From: Fidelibacterota bacterium
GTDB taxonomy: Bacteria; Fidelibacterota; Marinisomatia; SCGC-AAA003-L08; TS1B11
Direction of reading: 5' to 3'
Assembly: GCA_004124875.1 (NCBI GenBank)
Contig: SCKJ01000001.1
Span: forward strand, 310,001 to 374,000
Length of the DNA stretch: 64,000 nt
Position 1 is the stretch's first letter, and every line of letters starts with the position of its first letter. The position numbers were made by a program, and so were the translations under genes. Below the pieces are notes generated by a model. The model was not told where the DNA came from, did no database searches, and saw only the letters and a program-made list of their open reading frames with translations. Shown here piece by piece: positions 1-7,981 of this stretch.

Positions 1-254
1 CGCTCGTTGCCCGACCATTGGTCCGGGCTCACATTGGGGCTGCCCTTCTCCTGATCGTATTTAAAATCCTTGGCCTCCTTGCGGGCCAGGGCATATATCT
101 CGTCAATGGAAAAAAGATGCTTTTCGTGCAGGGTAAGCATCAGTTGGAGGATGATCTTTTCCTCCAGGTGGGAATAGGCGCCGATTTTTTCCCTGAGGGA
201 CCGATAGGCTGCGTCCCTTGATTTCCGGGTCGATGGCTTGGCCTTCGAGGTCAT
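1..254 (-). CDS. Unknown protein, 3' end cut by window edge
   Basis: The minus strand is open from an ATG at 252-254 to the left edge, giving the first 84 residues of a protein that continues outside the window. It starts with a basic segment (MTSKAKPSTRKSRD), then a predicted helical stretch with Y-S-H-L-E-E-K-I-I-L-Q-L and S-I-D-E-I-Y-A-L-A-R-K-E-A. No signal peptide or membrane segment is visible in this part. It lies 73 nt downstream of the gdhA stop on the same strand and may be cotranscribed. I do not recognise the family. The open frame and consistent codon use make it a likely real gene, but no function can be given. Confidence 0.6.
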   Translation of the reverse strand, partial: MTSKAKPSTRKSRDAAYRSLREKIGAYSHLEEKIILQLMLTLHEKHLFSIDEIYALARKEAKDFKYDQEKGSPNVSPDQWSGNE

Positions 255-327
255 TATTTCTGCCGCCCTTTCAGGGACCGACCGACGCTTGCCACTTGCG
301 CGGCGAGCCGGTGGCGTGGGTGAAAGC

Positions 328-1578
328 CTACACCCAGCCTCTCAGCCGACAGGCTTCTGCGACCCTGGCGATAGATACCAGATAGGCCGCCTGGCGCATG
401 TGCACATTGCCACGGCTTTGGAACTCTCCGTAAACATCGGCAAATGCCTGCGTCATTTTTGCGTCGAGTCGGCGGTGAATATCTTCTAGCTCCCAGTAGA
501 AGTTATACGTGTTCTGCACCTGCTCGAAATAGGAAACGGTAACCCCCCCGGCATTGGCCAGGAAATCGGGAATGACGAAAACATTGTGGTCCTGCAGGAT
601 CAGGTCCGCTTCGGGAGTCGTGGGGCCGTTGGCCAGTTCGCAGATAATCCTGGCCTTGATATTGGCGGCGTTGTCCTTGGTAATCACCCCTTCCAGCGCA
701 CTGGGGAACAGGACCTGCACATCGAGCTCCAGCAGCTCCTCATTGGTGACGGCATCCGCGCCGGGGTAGCCGGATAAGGAGCCGTTGGACAGCTTGTAAT
801 CGACAACTTCGCGGGCTGAAAATCCGCTGGCATTGTAAATGCCGCCGCGCGAATCGCTGGCAGCCACCAGCTTCAGGCCGAGCAGCTCCTCGCCCAGCAG
901 GGCGGCGTACTGCCCCGCGTTACCGAAGCCGTTAACAGCCATAGTGGCCCCCTGTATGTCGATGCCCAGCCGCTTGGCGGTCTCACGGACCGTAATAATT
1001 CCGCCACGGGCCGTAGCGTCGGTGCGACCCTGTGAGCCGCCCAGTGGAATCGGCTTGCCCGTAATGACGCCGGGATGACTCTCGAGGGTTATTTTTTCGT
1101 ACTCATCCATCATCCAGGCCATGATCTGCGGCGTGGTATAGACGTCCGGCGCGGGGACATCCTTGGTGACGCCAAGAATTCTTGCCGCTGCGCCCATATA
1201 AGCGCGGGCCAGCCGCTCCTTTTCACCTTCTGACATTTCCTTGGGATTGCAGGTCACCCCGCCCTTGCCGCCGCCTAAAGGGATGTTCACCACGGCGGTT
1301 TTCCAGGTCATCCAGGCGGCCAGCGCCCGCACGGTGTCGATGGTTTCATCGGGGTGCCAGCGTAGGCCCCCCTTGGTGGGTCCCCGGGCTGAGTTGTACT
1401 GCACCCGGTAGCCCTGGAAGACATGCACCTTTCCATCGTCCATCTTCACCGGCAGAGTGAACCGGAACTCGCGCTGTGGCATGCGCAGAAATTGACGCAT
1501 ACCATCATCAAGGCCGAGGATTTCGGCGGCCTCATCAAACTGTTGCTGTGCTATCGCAAACGGATTGGTCTGGTTCAT
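328..1578 (-). CDS. gdhA: Glu/Leu/Phe/Val dehydrogenase (glutamate dehydrogenase type)
   Basis: At 416 residues it has the normal length of NAD(P)-dependent hexameric glutamate dehydrogenases, which interconvert glutamate with 2-oxoglutarate and ammonium in the cytoplasm. Visible family motifs are [10 protein letters not shown] (about 67-76), G-G-G-K-G-G with the catalytic lysine near residue 105, the P-A-P-D-V-Y-T-T-P segment (about 142-150), a Rossmann G-F-G-N-A-G-Q motif near 216, and [11 protein letters not shown] near 341. The ATG follows an A+T-rich stretch. The gene is 140 nt downstream of rmlC and probably has its own promoter. The TAG stop sits in a small hairpin (TGGGTG at 317-322 against CACCCA at 331-336) without a following T-run. 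Glutamate rather than leucine specificity is likely but unproven. Confidence 0.95.
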   Translation of the reverse strand: MNQTNPFAIAQQQFDEAAEILGLDDGMRQFLRMPQREFRFTLPVKMDDGKVHVFQGYRVQYNSARGPTKGGLRWHPDETIDTVRALAAWMTWKTAVVNIPLGGGKGGVTCNPKEMSEGEKERLARAYMGAAARILGVTKDVPAPDVYTTPQIMAWMMDEYEKITLESHPGVITGKPIPLGGSQGRTDATARGGIITVRETAKRLGIDIQGATMAVNGFGNAGQYAALLGEELLGLKLVAASDSRGGIYNASGFSAREVVDYKLSNGSLSGYPGADAVTNEELLELDVQVLFPSALEGVITKDNAANIKARIICELANGPTTPEADLILQDHNVFVIPDFLANAGGVTVSYFEQVQNTYNFYWELEDIHRRLDAKMTQAFADVYGEFQSRGNVHMRQAAYLVSIARVAEACRLRGWV

Positions 1579-1718
1579 GGAATTATTCTCTAATTAAATG
1601 GGGCTTGGGGCCGGTTGGGGAAGTCTAGTCAGGGCGCTGCGGTAGAACGGATCATGCTTTCATGTGCTCTTTACGCCCGCGAATTTACCTCGCAGGCAGA
1701 GAGAGTCAAACAGTTGCA

Positions 1719-2285
1719 TCATCCGTTCCATTTAAAGTTTTGCGCCTCCGGTTTTGCCAGCCAGCTCTCCAGTGGTGGGGCCACGCTGTCTTTTTCAGAC
1801 AGGCTGGGATTTGTAAGGGGCCACTTGATGCCGATAGCCGGATCGTTCCAGAGTATTCCCCCTTCATGGTTTTCGTTATAGGTGCCGGTGCATTTGTACT
1901 GAATCTCCGTGCCCTCTTCCAGGGCCGCAAAGCCCCTGGCAAACCCGGCGGGAGCGTATACCTGCTTGCGATTGGAAACGCTGGCCTCCACGCCGAACCA
2001 CTGTCCCAGGGTGGGTGAGCCTATGCGGATGTCCACCGCCACCAAAAAGGCCCGGCCTGCAGTGACCCGCATGAGTTTGCCCATAGGCGGTTCCCACTGA
2101 AAGTGCAGGCCCCGCACCACATTGGCTGCCGACAGGGAGTGGTTATCCTGCACGAAATGAAGATCGAGTCCATGGTTGGCGAGGATGTCGTGGCGATAGC
2201 TCTCGTAAAAGAACCCACGGTCATCCCCGTGGACTATGGGCGTAATAATCCAGGCGCCCTCTATCGGCGCCGGCTCAATCTGCAT
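1719..2285 (-). CDS. rfbC: dTDP-4-dehydrorhamnose 3,5-epimerase
   Basis: This 188-residue cupin-fold protein matches RmlC in length and motifs. RmlC epimerises C3 and C5 of dTDP-4-keto-6-deoxyglucose on the route to dTDP-L-rhamnose. Visible are H-G-D-D-R-G-F-F-Y-E-S near residue 19, Q-D-N-H-S near 46, R-G-L-H-F-Q with the catalytic-type histidine near 61, A-P-A-G-F-A-R-G-F and Y-K-C-T-G-T-Y. The gene lies 53 nt after an rmlD-like gene and at the end of a glycan gene cluster, which fits deoxysugar donor synthesis. The rmlA and rmlB genes are not in the window. Some homologues with these motifs are 3-epimerases or 5-epimerases for other sugars. Confidence 0.92.
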   Translation of the reverse strand: MQIEPAPIEGAWIITPIVHGDDRGFFYESYRHDILANHGLDLHFVQDNHSLSAANVVRGLHFQWEPPMGKLMRVTAGRAFLVAVDIRIGSPTLGQWFGVEASVSNRKQVYAPAGFARGFAALEEGTEIQYKCTGTYNENHEGGILWNDPAIGIKWPLTNPSLSEKDSVAPPLESWLAKPEAQNFKWNG

Positions 2286-2338
2286 GCAGTCTGCTCTCCT
2301 TACCGGCGGACCGGCGGGTGGTTGATCTGGCGATCATT

Positions 2339-3085
2339 TCAGTTTTCGTCACGCAATCCGGTGAGACGCGAGAGGTCGAATGAGGTGTCGCGTGGGACGG
2401 GAAAGTCGACGTCATCCCGGCGCAGTTCGCCAATGTCGGTCCGGCCCAGTTTGCGGGCGAGGTCGTAGACTGACTTGCGCTCCGTGCCCACATGCACCAC
2501 GCCGCTGATGTCACTGTTTAGAGTCAGGTCCAGGATCAGCGGCGCGATCACCGCTACGGAATCACGCGAAGTGTACTGATCGACAAACGCCTTGGGGTGT
2601 GGAAACTCAGGCTCACAAAAGGAAGTGCGGATAATCAGGGCCAAGGGCGCCATCTGCGCCGCGCACTCGCCGCCCAGCTTCGACCATGCGTAGGCGTTTT
2701 GAGGGAGCAGCTCATCGCCCTCAGCGTACCGGCCCTTGTCGCCTTTGAAAACATAGTCGGTCGAAATGTACACCAGCTTCAACTGGCGCTGGACGGTCAA
2801 CGCCACCAATTCCGCCGTGCCGGCAATATTCACTCGCATGGCCGTGGTCGGGCTCTTTTCCACGGCCGGAGGGGAGGTTGTGGCGGCGGCGTGCAGGACC
2901 ACATCTATATTGTAGGATGCCAGGTAGGCCTCCATTTGGCCGCGGTCGGTGAGATCGAATTCATCATGGCCAGGGGCCAGAAGCCGGGGCTCCAGATGCA
3001 AAAGTTCACGGCCAAGCAGTCCGCTGCCACCTGTCAGCAGCACTTTCGCAGGGTCGATGAGGCGCCGGGTCGTCATGGCAGACAT
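2339..3085 (-). CDS. rfbD: dTDP-4-dehydrorhamnose reductase-like SDR protein
   Basis: This extended short-chain dehydrogenase (about 248 residues) resembles RmlD, which uses NAD(P)H to reduce dTDP-4-keto-L-rhamnose. The nucleotide-binding motif G-G-S-G-L-L-G is at about 19-25, and the Y-x-x-x-K pair (Y-A-W-S-K) is at about 132-136. The ATG at 3083-3085 was chosen because it lies 4 nt after the stop of the preceding glycosyltransferase gene and follows a G-rich Shine-Dalgarno about 10 nt upstream. The open frame extends further only inside that gene. It is shorter than classical RmlD (about 290-300), and its C-terminal substrate domain looks trimmed, so another NDP-sugar reductase activity is possible. 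Confidence 0.85.
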   Translation of the reverse strand: MSAMTTRRLIDPAKVLLTGGSGLLGRELLHLEPRLLAPGHDEFDLTDRGQMEAYLASYNIDVVLHAAATTSPPAVEKSPTTAMRVNIAGTAELVALTVQRQLKLVYISTDYVFKGDKGRYAEGDELLPQNAYAWSKLGGECAAQMAPLALIIRTSFCEPEFPHPKAFVDQYTSRDSVAVIAPLILDLTLNSDISGVVHVGTERKSVYDLARKLGRTDIGELRRDDVDFPVPRDTSFDLSRLTGLRDEN

Positions 3086-3089
3086 GAAA

Positions 3090-4136
3090 TTACTGTGTCC
3101 CCCGCCAGAGTTGGGAAAAGGTTTTTTTTCCCCACAGGTAGTAGGCAATCACCAGAGAACCAGGGAGCATCAGCGGGGCGATCTCGCCGTCGGTTACCGT
3201 ACGCATGGCCTGCACCCCGCGCCGCTTGCGCCACAGCAGCGGCAGATGTCCGAGCAGCCAGAGGTAGGCCATGGGAACCGCCAGCAGCCGCTTGAAATCG
3301 AGAGTCACCAGCGATTTGAGGATGAGCACGAGATCGAGCGCCATGCGTACCGGCAGCACGCGGACCAGATTGCCGGCGGAGTAGTTTTTCCACAGCATGA
3401 TGATCGAATTGCGGTGGTTCCAGTACATTTTCATATAGCTGTCGGGCTTGATGGTGCCGCCGGCAAAATGGTAGATCAGTGAATCCGGCACGACTCTAAG
3501 GCTATGGCCGGTCAGCAGCCAGCGCCAACAGAGGTCGATCTCCTCCATGTGATGGATAAAATCGGCATCCAGGCCCCCGGCGGCGGCATAATCGCTGACC
3601 CGAACCATGAGGGCGGCCCCGGAGGCCCAGAAAAGGTCGCTGCGATCATCATACTGCCCGCTGTCTGTTTCAAGGGTGTCGAGCACCCGGCCGCGCAAAA
3701 AGGGGAAGCCGTAGCGATCGATGAATCCGCCGGATGCCCCCGCGTATTCAAACTGGTCGCGGTTGATCAGATGACGGATTTTGGGCTGGCACGCAGCGAC
3801 TCGGGGGCTGGCCTCCATTTCCGCCACCAGCGGTTGCAGCCACCCGGGAGTTACCTCGACATCGTTATTGAGCAGCACGGCGTAGCGGCCGTTGGCCCGG
3901 GGGACGGCAAAGTTATAGCCGCCACTGTAGCCCGAGTTGCTGCCGGTCTCTATAAGGGCAACGGTGGGGTAATGTTCGCGCATGAAAGCAAGGCTGTCAT
4001 CGGTCGAAGCGTTATCAGCCAGGATCAGCTCTATCTCAGGATAGCCGCTGCGCAGCAGGGAATCGAAACAGGTCTTGAGAAATTGCTTCCCGTTGTAGTT
4101 GAGGACGATCACCGAAACCAAAGGCGTGGCGCTCAT
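3090..4136 (-). CDS. Glycosyltransferase family 2 (rhamnosyltransferase-like)
   Basis: The GT-A fold begins S-V-I-V-L-N-Y-N-G (residues 8-16), has D-N-A-S-T-D-D at 41-47 and the acceptor/metal motif L-L-N-N-D-V-E-V-T-P near 88-97. M-E-E-I-D-L-C-W-R follows near 200, a signature common in family 2 rhamnosyltransferases. A hydrophobic C-terminal part suggests membrane association. The start at 4136 overlaps the stop of the upstream methyltransferase gene as ATGA; 14 extra residues are open upstream but lie inside that gene. Placement directly before rmlD- and rmlC-like genes supports transfer of a deoxysugar to a surface glycan, although donor and acceptor are unknown. Confidence 0.9.
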   Translation of the reverse strand: MSATPLVSVIVLNYNGKQFLKTCFDSLLRSGYPEIELILADNASTDDSLAFMREHYPTVALIETGSNSGYSGGYNFAVPRANGRYAVLLNNDVEVTPGWLQPLVAEMEASPRVAACQPKIRHLINRDQFEYAGASGGFIDRYGFPFLRGRVLDTLETDSGQYDDRSDLFWASGAALMVRVSDYAAAGGLDADFIHHMEEIDLCWRWLLTGHSLRVVPDSLIYHFAGGTIKPDSYMKMYWNHRNSIIMLWKNYSAGNLVRVLPVRMALDLVLILKSLVTLDFKRLLAVPMAYLWLLGHLPLLWRKRRGVQAMRTVTDGEIAPLMLPGSLVIAYYLWGKKTFSQLWRGTQ

Positions 4137-4918
4137 GCCGGCCTCCGCCTTGGGTCCAGGCCGATTTCCAGGTACCATCCGCTCACCAGCGCGGCAGGCA
4201 GATTTTGCGCCAGGGCGCGGTCTGCCCGTACCAGGCCGCCGTGCATGCGGTAGAAGGGGAGATATGTTTCGATGATGGGCAGCACCACGAATGAATGGCG
4301 CACCCCGCGTAACTGCAGGCCGTACTGGAGCAGCTCGCGCCGCATTCGGGAGAGGGTGAAAAAATTGACGTGGGGTGTCTCATAATTTTGTGAGTAGGGC
4401 TCCTCCTTGCCGAGCAATCGCTTGACGCCCGAGACGATGCCCCCCATTCCAAACCGGCGCAGCAGGTAGACCGGAATCTGACTGATCTCGAACGGGCCAC
4501 GGCCGTTGGGGATGGTCACCAGGAAACGCGCCGCCGGGTTCATATGCCGGGCGATGTACTGTAGAATCTCGGGGTAGGGGCCAATATGTTCCAGCACTTC
4601 CGTCATGATAAGGAGATCAAATTCGGCGAGGTCCACCTCCTGGAGTGGACGATTTTCGAAGCGCACATTGGAGAGCGGGTTGCGCGCGGTCGAGATGTCG
4701 ACATTGGGCTGGTGAATATCGATGCCCAGGATGCGGCTCCCTTTGATGGCGCCCAGCGGAATGGTGATATTGCCGGTGCCACAGCCTATGTCCAGCACGT
4801 TGACCTGGCGGCCGGTTTCCGCCACCTCTTTTACCCGGTCCCACAGCCAGAGGAGACGATCCATGTGAACGGGATAATCCACATATTCGGTGAGCTCTCT
4901 ATCAAAAGGTGGGGACAT
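4133..4918 (-). CDS. Class I SAM-dependent methyltransferase
   Basis: A Rossmann-type methyltransferase of about 261 residues with motif I V-L-D-I-G-C-G-T-G-N at about 41-50, an acidic I-D-I-H-Q post-I region, and M-T-E-V-L-E-H-I-G near 110, typical of UbiG/Methyltransf_11-like enzymes. The C-terminal third carries a hydrophobic Y-L-L-R-R-F segment and may touch the membrane. The ATG at 4916-4918 lies 32 nt after the DUF2723 gene and avoids overlap with it; an in-frame ATG at 5011 exists. The gene is coupled by ATGA overlap to the GT2 gene, so it probably methylates a glycan, lipid carrier or sugar nucleotide. The substrate cannot be read from the sequence. Confidence 0.85.
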   Translation of the reverse strand: MSPPFDRELTEYVDYPVHMDRLLWLWDRVKEVAETGRQVNVLDIGCGTGNITIPLGAIKGSRILGIDIHQPNVDISTARNPLSNVRFENRPLQEVDLAEFDLLIMTEVLEHIGPYPEILQYIARHMNPAARFLVTIPNGRGPFEISQIPVYLLRRFGMGGIVSGVKRLLGKEEPYSQNYETPHVNFFTLSRMRRELLQYGLQLRGVRHSFVVLPIIETYLPFYRMHGGLVRADRALAQNLPAALVSGWYLEIGLDPRRRPA

Positions 4919-4950
4919 GGTCCCTGCGGGTAGCTGGCCGCCGTTGGTTG

Positions 4951-7563
4951 CTATTTCAGGGAATCCAGAAGCGCGCTGGCTTGTGGGTCTCCGGGGTGTC
5001 TGCTCAACCATCCGGAAAGATAACGCCGCGCCTGTGCTGTGCGCCCCGCCTGCGCGTTGATTTCCACCAGGCGGCCCACCAGCTGGCCGTTGTCTCCGTG
5101 CCCTTTATAGATGGCCTCAAATATGGAGTCAGCCTTGCTCCAGTCGCCCAGGAAATAGCCGAGCTCATAACCCATCTCCAACGAATCCCTGGCACTGGGC
5201 GTGAACAGTTGCGGGAATTTGGTTATCCGTTGGCGCACCAGGGCCGTGTCGCCGGCTTCCGAGTAAAGGTAGTTCATCTGCCGGTAGAGTTGCTTGTTGC
5301 GCACGGGAAAAGTGGTTTCGGGGATATTTTTGGTCAGCGCCTTCATGACTCGCTGCGCCTGCGCTCTGTCATTATTTAAGAGAGCGTCAAGGCCCAATTG
5401 CAGATAACTGCCCCTCACGTTTTGGAGCAGCCGCTGAATATTGGTGTTAAAATAGACCGATTCGTCATTCAGGCCGCGATACTTGTAGACTTCAAGTAGA
5501 TTTTTTTCCAGTAGAACGAAATTGGTGGAGGCCCCTTTTGTCGGTTTGATCTCATAGGCCAGCCCCTGCATATCGAGGTAATCATCCAGACCAATACGGC
5601 TGGTCGGTGCAACGGTCACCGCAAAGTATATGGGTCTGCTCCAAGCGATGTCGCGTATGAGCTGCACCACCATGCGGTCCTGCACCCGTAGGAAACGACC
5701 GGCATAGGTCGGCTTGAGCTCCCATTTGAGAACACCATCGGGATGGTCCGGGTGGTTGAGCGGCAAGCTGACCATCGCGGTTTCCCAGCCGACGGGGGTC
5801 AGATCGAGGATTTCCTGATCCGTGAGCGTCAGGGGGATCCGGGGTTCCAAATCCTTGAGCTGCTGAATGTACCAGTCAGTGTTCAGCAGACTCAGATTCA
5901 CCACGCGCACATCCTTGCGGATATGTTCCACCTCCTGCAGGTACCAAAGGGGAAAGGTGTCGTTATCGCCATTGGTGAATAGGATGGCGTTGGGCTTGCA
6001 GCTGTTCAGCAGATTATATGAGTAGTCCCAGGCCACATAGTTTCCTGTGCGGTCATGTGTGTGGTAGTTGGCGCGCAGCATGTTAATGGGCATGACCAGG
6101 AGCACAGTGGAGAGTACCACCGGCATGACCAGTCGACGACTGTCAAATTTGTCCAAGCGTTCCTGGAGCTTTCCAAGCAGACCGGCCACACCTATTCCAA
6201 TCCAGATGGCGAAGGAAAAATAACTGCCGACAAATGCATAGTCACGTTCCCTGGGTTGGGGATCGGCCTGGTTGAGGTAGAGGATGATCAGCAGGCCGGT
6301 TGCCATAAAGAGAGAGGTGACGGCCAATGCGTGCTGCCAATCCTGCTTGAAGTGGAACCACACCCCGAAGAGGCCCACAAACAGCGCCAGCGGTAGCCCG
6401 AACTGCCGCCAGTTGACGCCATCCTGATCAGGACGGGCGCCCATGGAAGAGACCCCGGGAGCGCCGGACGGGCCTCGCCCCGCGAACTGCCACAGGAAAT
6501 AGCGGACGTACATTTTCTTGATCTGGTAGGTCCAGAAAAAATTGCTGACGCTGGAGTAGTTCTTCTGGGTCGCAGGGGTCCAGCGGGCGCGGTCATACAG
6601 GGACCAGTCGCCGTACTGCTCGCGTTCCAGATAGGCCAGCGCTCGACGGGTCGTATCAGGATTGTTCTCGTCAATAGCGGGGTTCTGGTTGGAGCGGATG
6701 AAAATGGTGGCGTAGGTGGAGTAGCCCAGAACGATGAGCAGCAGGCCGGTGAAAACGATCCTGGCCTCACGCCTTTTATTCATGATCGCCCAAACGGTAC
6801 CGGCGATAACCGCCAACACTGCGATAACCACCGAGTAGAGCCCCACCGCCTCCGCCATGCGCGGTAGCCCCTTGATGATGCCCAGATAGATGATAAAAAA
6901 CAGCATCAGGGTAATCCCGGCCGTGACGATGAGTCCTGGCAAGGAAAATTCTTTGCGGCGTATGTAGATGACCATGGCGATGAAAGGCAGCGCCAGCAGG
7001 TTCAGCAGATGGATGCCCGTGGCGAGTCCCAGAATGTAGGCCAATAAAAGTATGTAGTGCAGGTGGCTCCCATCCTGGTCCCGCTGGCTCCAGCGCAGGA
7101 TGAGCCAAACCACAAAGGCAGTCAGGAAAGTCGATATGGAGTAGACTTCCGCCTCCACCGCGTTAAACCAATGGCTGTCCGACGCCATGAAGGTCATGGC
7201 TCCGATGACCGCCGAGCCGTATACGACCAGGGCCTGTCCGTTGCTGGAGACCGGCCCCTGCCACTTGCGAATCAGCTGCACAATGATAAGGTATAGGAAC
7301 ATGACCGCCAGCGCGCTGGAGATGACGGAGAGCAAGTTGACCCGGGCGGCAATGTCATCCATAAGCGGGATCATGGTGGCGACTCTGCCGATCAACAGGA
7401 ACAGGGGGCTGCCTGGAGGGTGGGGAACGCCCAGGATATAGGAGGTGGCGATAAACTCGCCGCAATCCCAGAATGAGACCGTGGGGGCCATGGTCATGAA
7501 ATAGAGCATGAAACTCATCACGAAAATGCCCGCCGCGGTATAGCCGTGAATTTTTTCGGTCAT
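4951..7563 (-). CDS. DUF2723 (TMEM260-like) multi-pass membrane protein
   Basis: 870 residues. The N-terminal part opens with T-M-A-P-T-V-S-F-W-D-C-G-E-F-I-A-T-S, the hallmark of the DUF2723 family (human homologue TMEM260, an O-mannosyltransferase), followed by G-V-P-H-P-P-G-S-P-L-F. The acidic residues in W-D-C-G-E-F are where GT-C enzymes place their catalytic site. About ten hydrophobic segments fill the first two thirds. After D-P-Q-P-R-E-R-D-Y-A-F-V comes a soluble C-terminal region with TPR-like helices to residue 870. The location is the inner membrane. It is followed by methyltransferase, GT2 and rhamnose-pathway genes, consistent with a protein or lipid glycosylation role. Donor sugar and target are not known. 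Confidence 0.9.
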   Translation of the reverse strand: MTEKIHGYTAAGIFVMSFMLYFMTMAPTVSFWDCGEFIATSYILGVPHPPGSPLFLLIGRVATMIPLMDDIAARVNLLSVISSALAVMFLYLIIVQLIRKWQGPVSSNGQALVVYGSAVIGAMTFMASDSHWFNAVEAEVYSISTFLTAFVVWLILRWSQRDQDGSHLHYILLLAYILGLATGIHLLNLLALPFIAMVIYIRRKEFSLPGLIVTAGITLMLFFIIYLGIIKGLPRMAEAVGLYSVVIAVLAVIAGTVWAIMNKRREARIVFTGLLLIVLGYSTYATIFIRSNQNPAIDENNPDTTRRALAYLEREQYGDWSLYDRARWTPATQKNYSSVSNFFWTYQIKKMYVRYFLWQFAGRGPSGAPGVSSMGARPDQDGVNWRQFGLPLALFVGLFGVWFHFKQDWQHALAVTSLFMATGLLIILYLNQADPQPRERDYAFVGSYFSFAIWIGIGVAGLLGKLQERLDKFDSRRLVMPVVLSTVLLVMPINMLRANYHTHDRTGNYVAWDYSYNLLNSCKPNAILFTNGDNDTFPLWYLQEVEHIRKDVRVVNLSLLNTDWYIQQLKDLEPRIPLTLTDQEILDLTPVGWETAMVSLPLNHPDHPDGVLKWELKPTYAGRFLRVQDRMVVQLIRDIAWSRPIYFAVTVAPTSRIGLDDYLDMQGLAYEIKPTKGASTNFVLLEKNLLEVYKYRGLNDESVYFNTNIQRLLQNVRGSYLQLGLDALLNNDRAQAQRVMKALTKNIPETTFPVRNKQLYRQMNYLYSEAGDTALVRQRITKFPQLFTPSARDSLEMGYELGYFLGDWSKADSIFEAIYKGHGDNGQLVGRLVEINAQAGRTAQARRYLSGWLSRHPGDPQASALLDSLK

Positions 7564-7578
7564 AGCTGGTTGTGTGCC

Positions 7579-7974
7579 TTAACTGCCGGATGCATTTTCG
7601 GCAGCCTCATCCGTTGGGTCATCGCCATCGCTCTCAGTATCCGTTTTTTCGGCTTCCTCTGTGGTATCCACAAGGGGTGGTTCCTCCGCTGGTTTACTGT
7701 CGACCGTCTGCTGCTCGGCGACATAGTTGAGCTTTAACTGCTGCAAGTTATCCTTCAGCATTTGGGTCTCCTCATCGGAACGGCGGCCTTCCGTTTTCCG
7801 GCTGAGCATATCAAGCATGTCGATCAGCAGCGCCGAAGCCTGCAGGTTGGACTCCAGTTTATCGGTGATGGGGTTTTTTAATTTGCCCATGGCCACCCAG
7901 GCTTGAGTCACTAGATCAGCGGCCAGACTCATAAAGAGCTGATCGTCGGATATGCCTGTGTTCGATGACGTCAT
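7579..7974 (-). CDS. DUF1844 domain protein
   Basis: This small 131-residue protein has the DUF1844 pattern D-D-Q-L-F-M-S-L-A-A-D-L-V-T-Q-A-W-V-A-M-G (about 10-30), then K-N-P-I-T-D-K, an amphipathic helix A-S-A-L-L-I-D-M-L-D-M-L, and E-E-T-Q-M-L-K-D-N-L-Q-Q-L-K-L. The last 40 residues are acidic and probably disordered. There is no signal peptide. It lies 7 nt after recG and 15 nt before the DUF2723 gene, so it is operonic. The family is common in Acidobacteria, Planctomycetes and FCB genomes; its function is unknown. Confidence 0.85.
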   Translation of the reverse strand: MTSSNTGISDDQLFMSLAADLVTQAWVAMGKLKNPITDKLESNLQASALLIDMLDMLSRKTEGRRSDEETQMLKDNLQQLKLNYVAEQQTVDSKPAEEPPLVDTTEEAEKTDTESDGDDPTDEAAENASGS

Positions 7975-7981
7975 GCGGCCT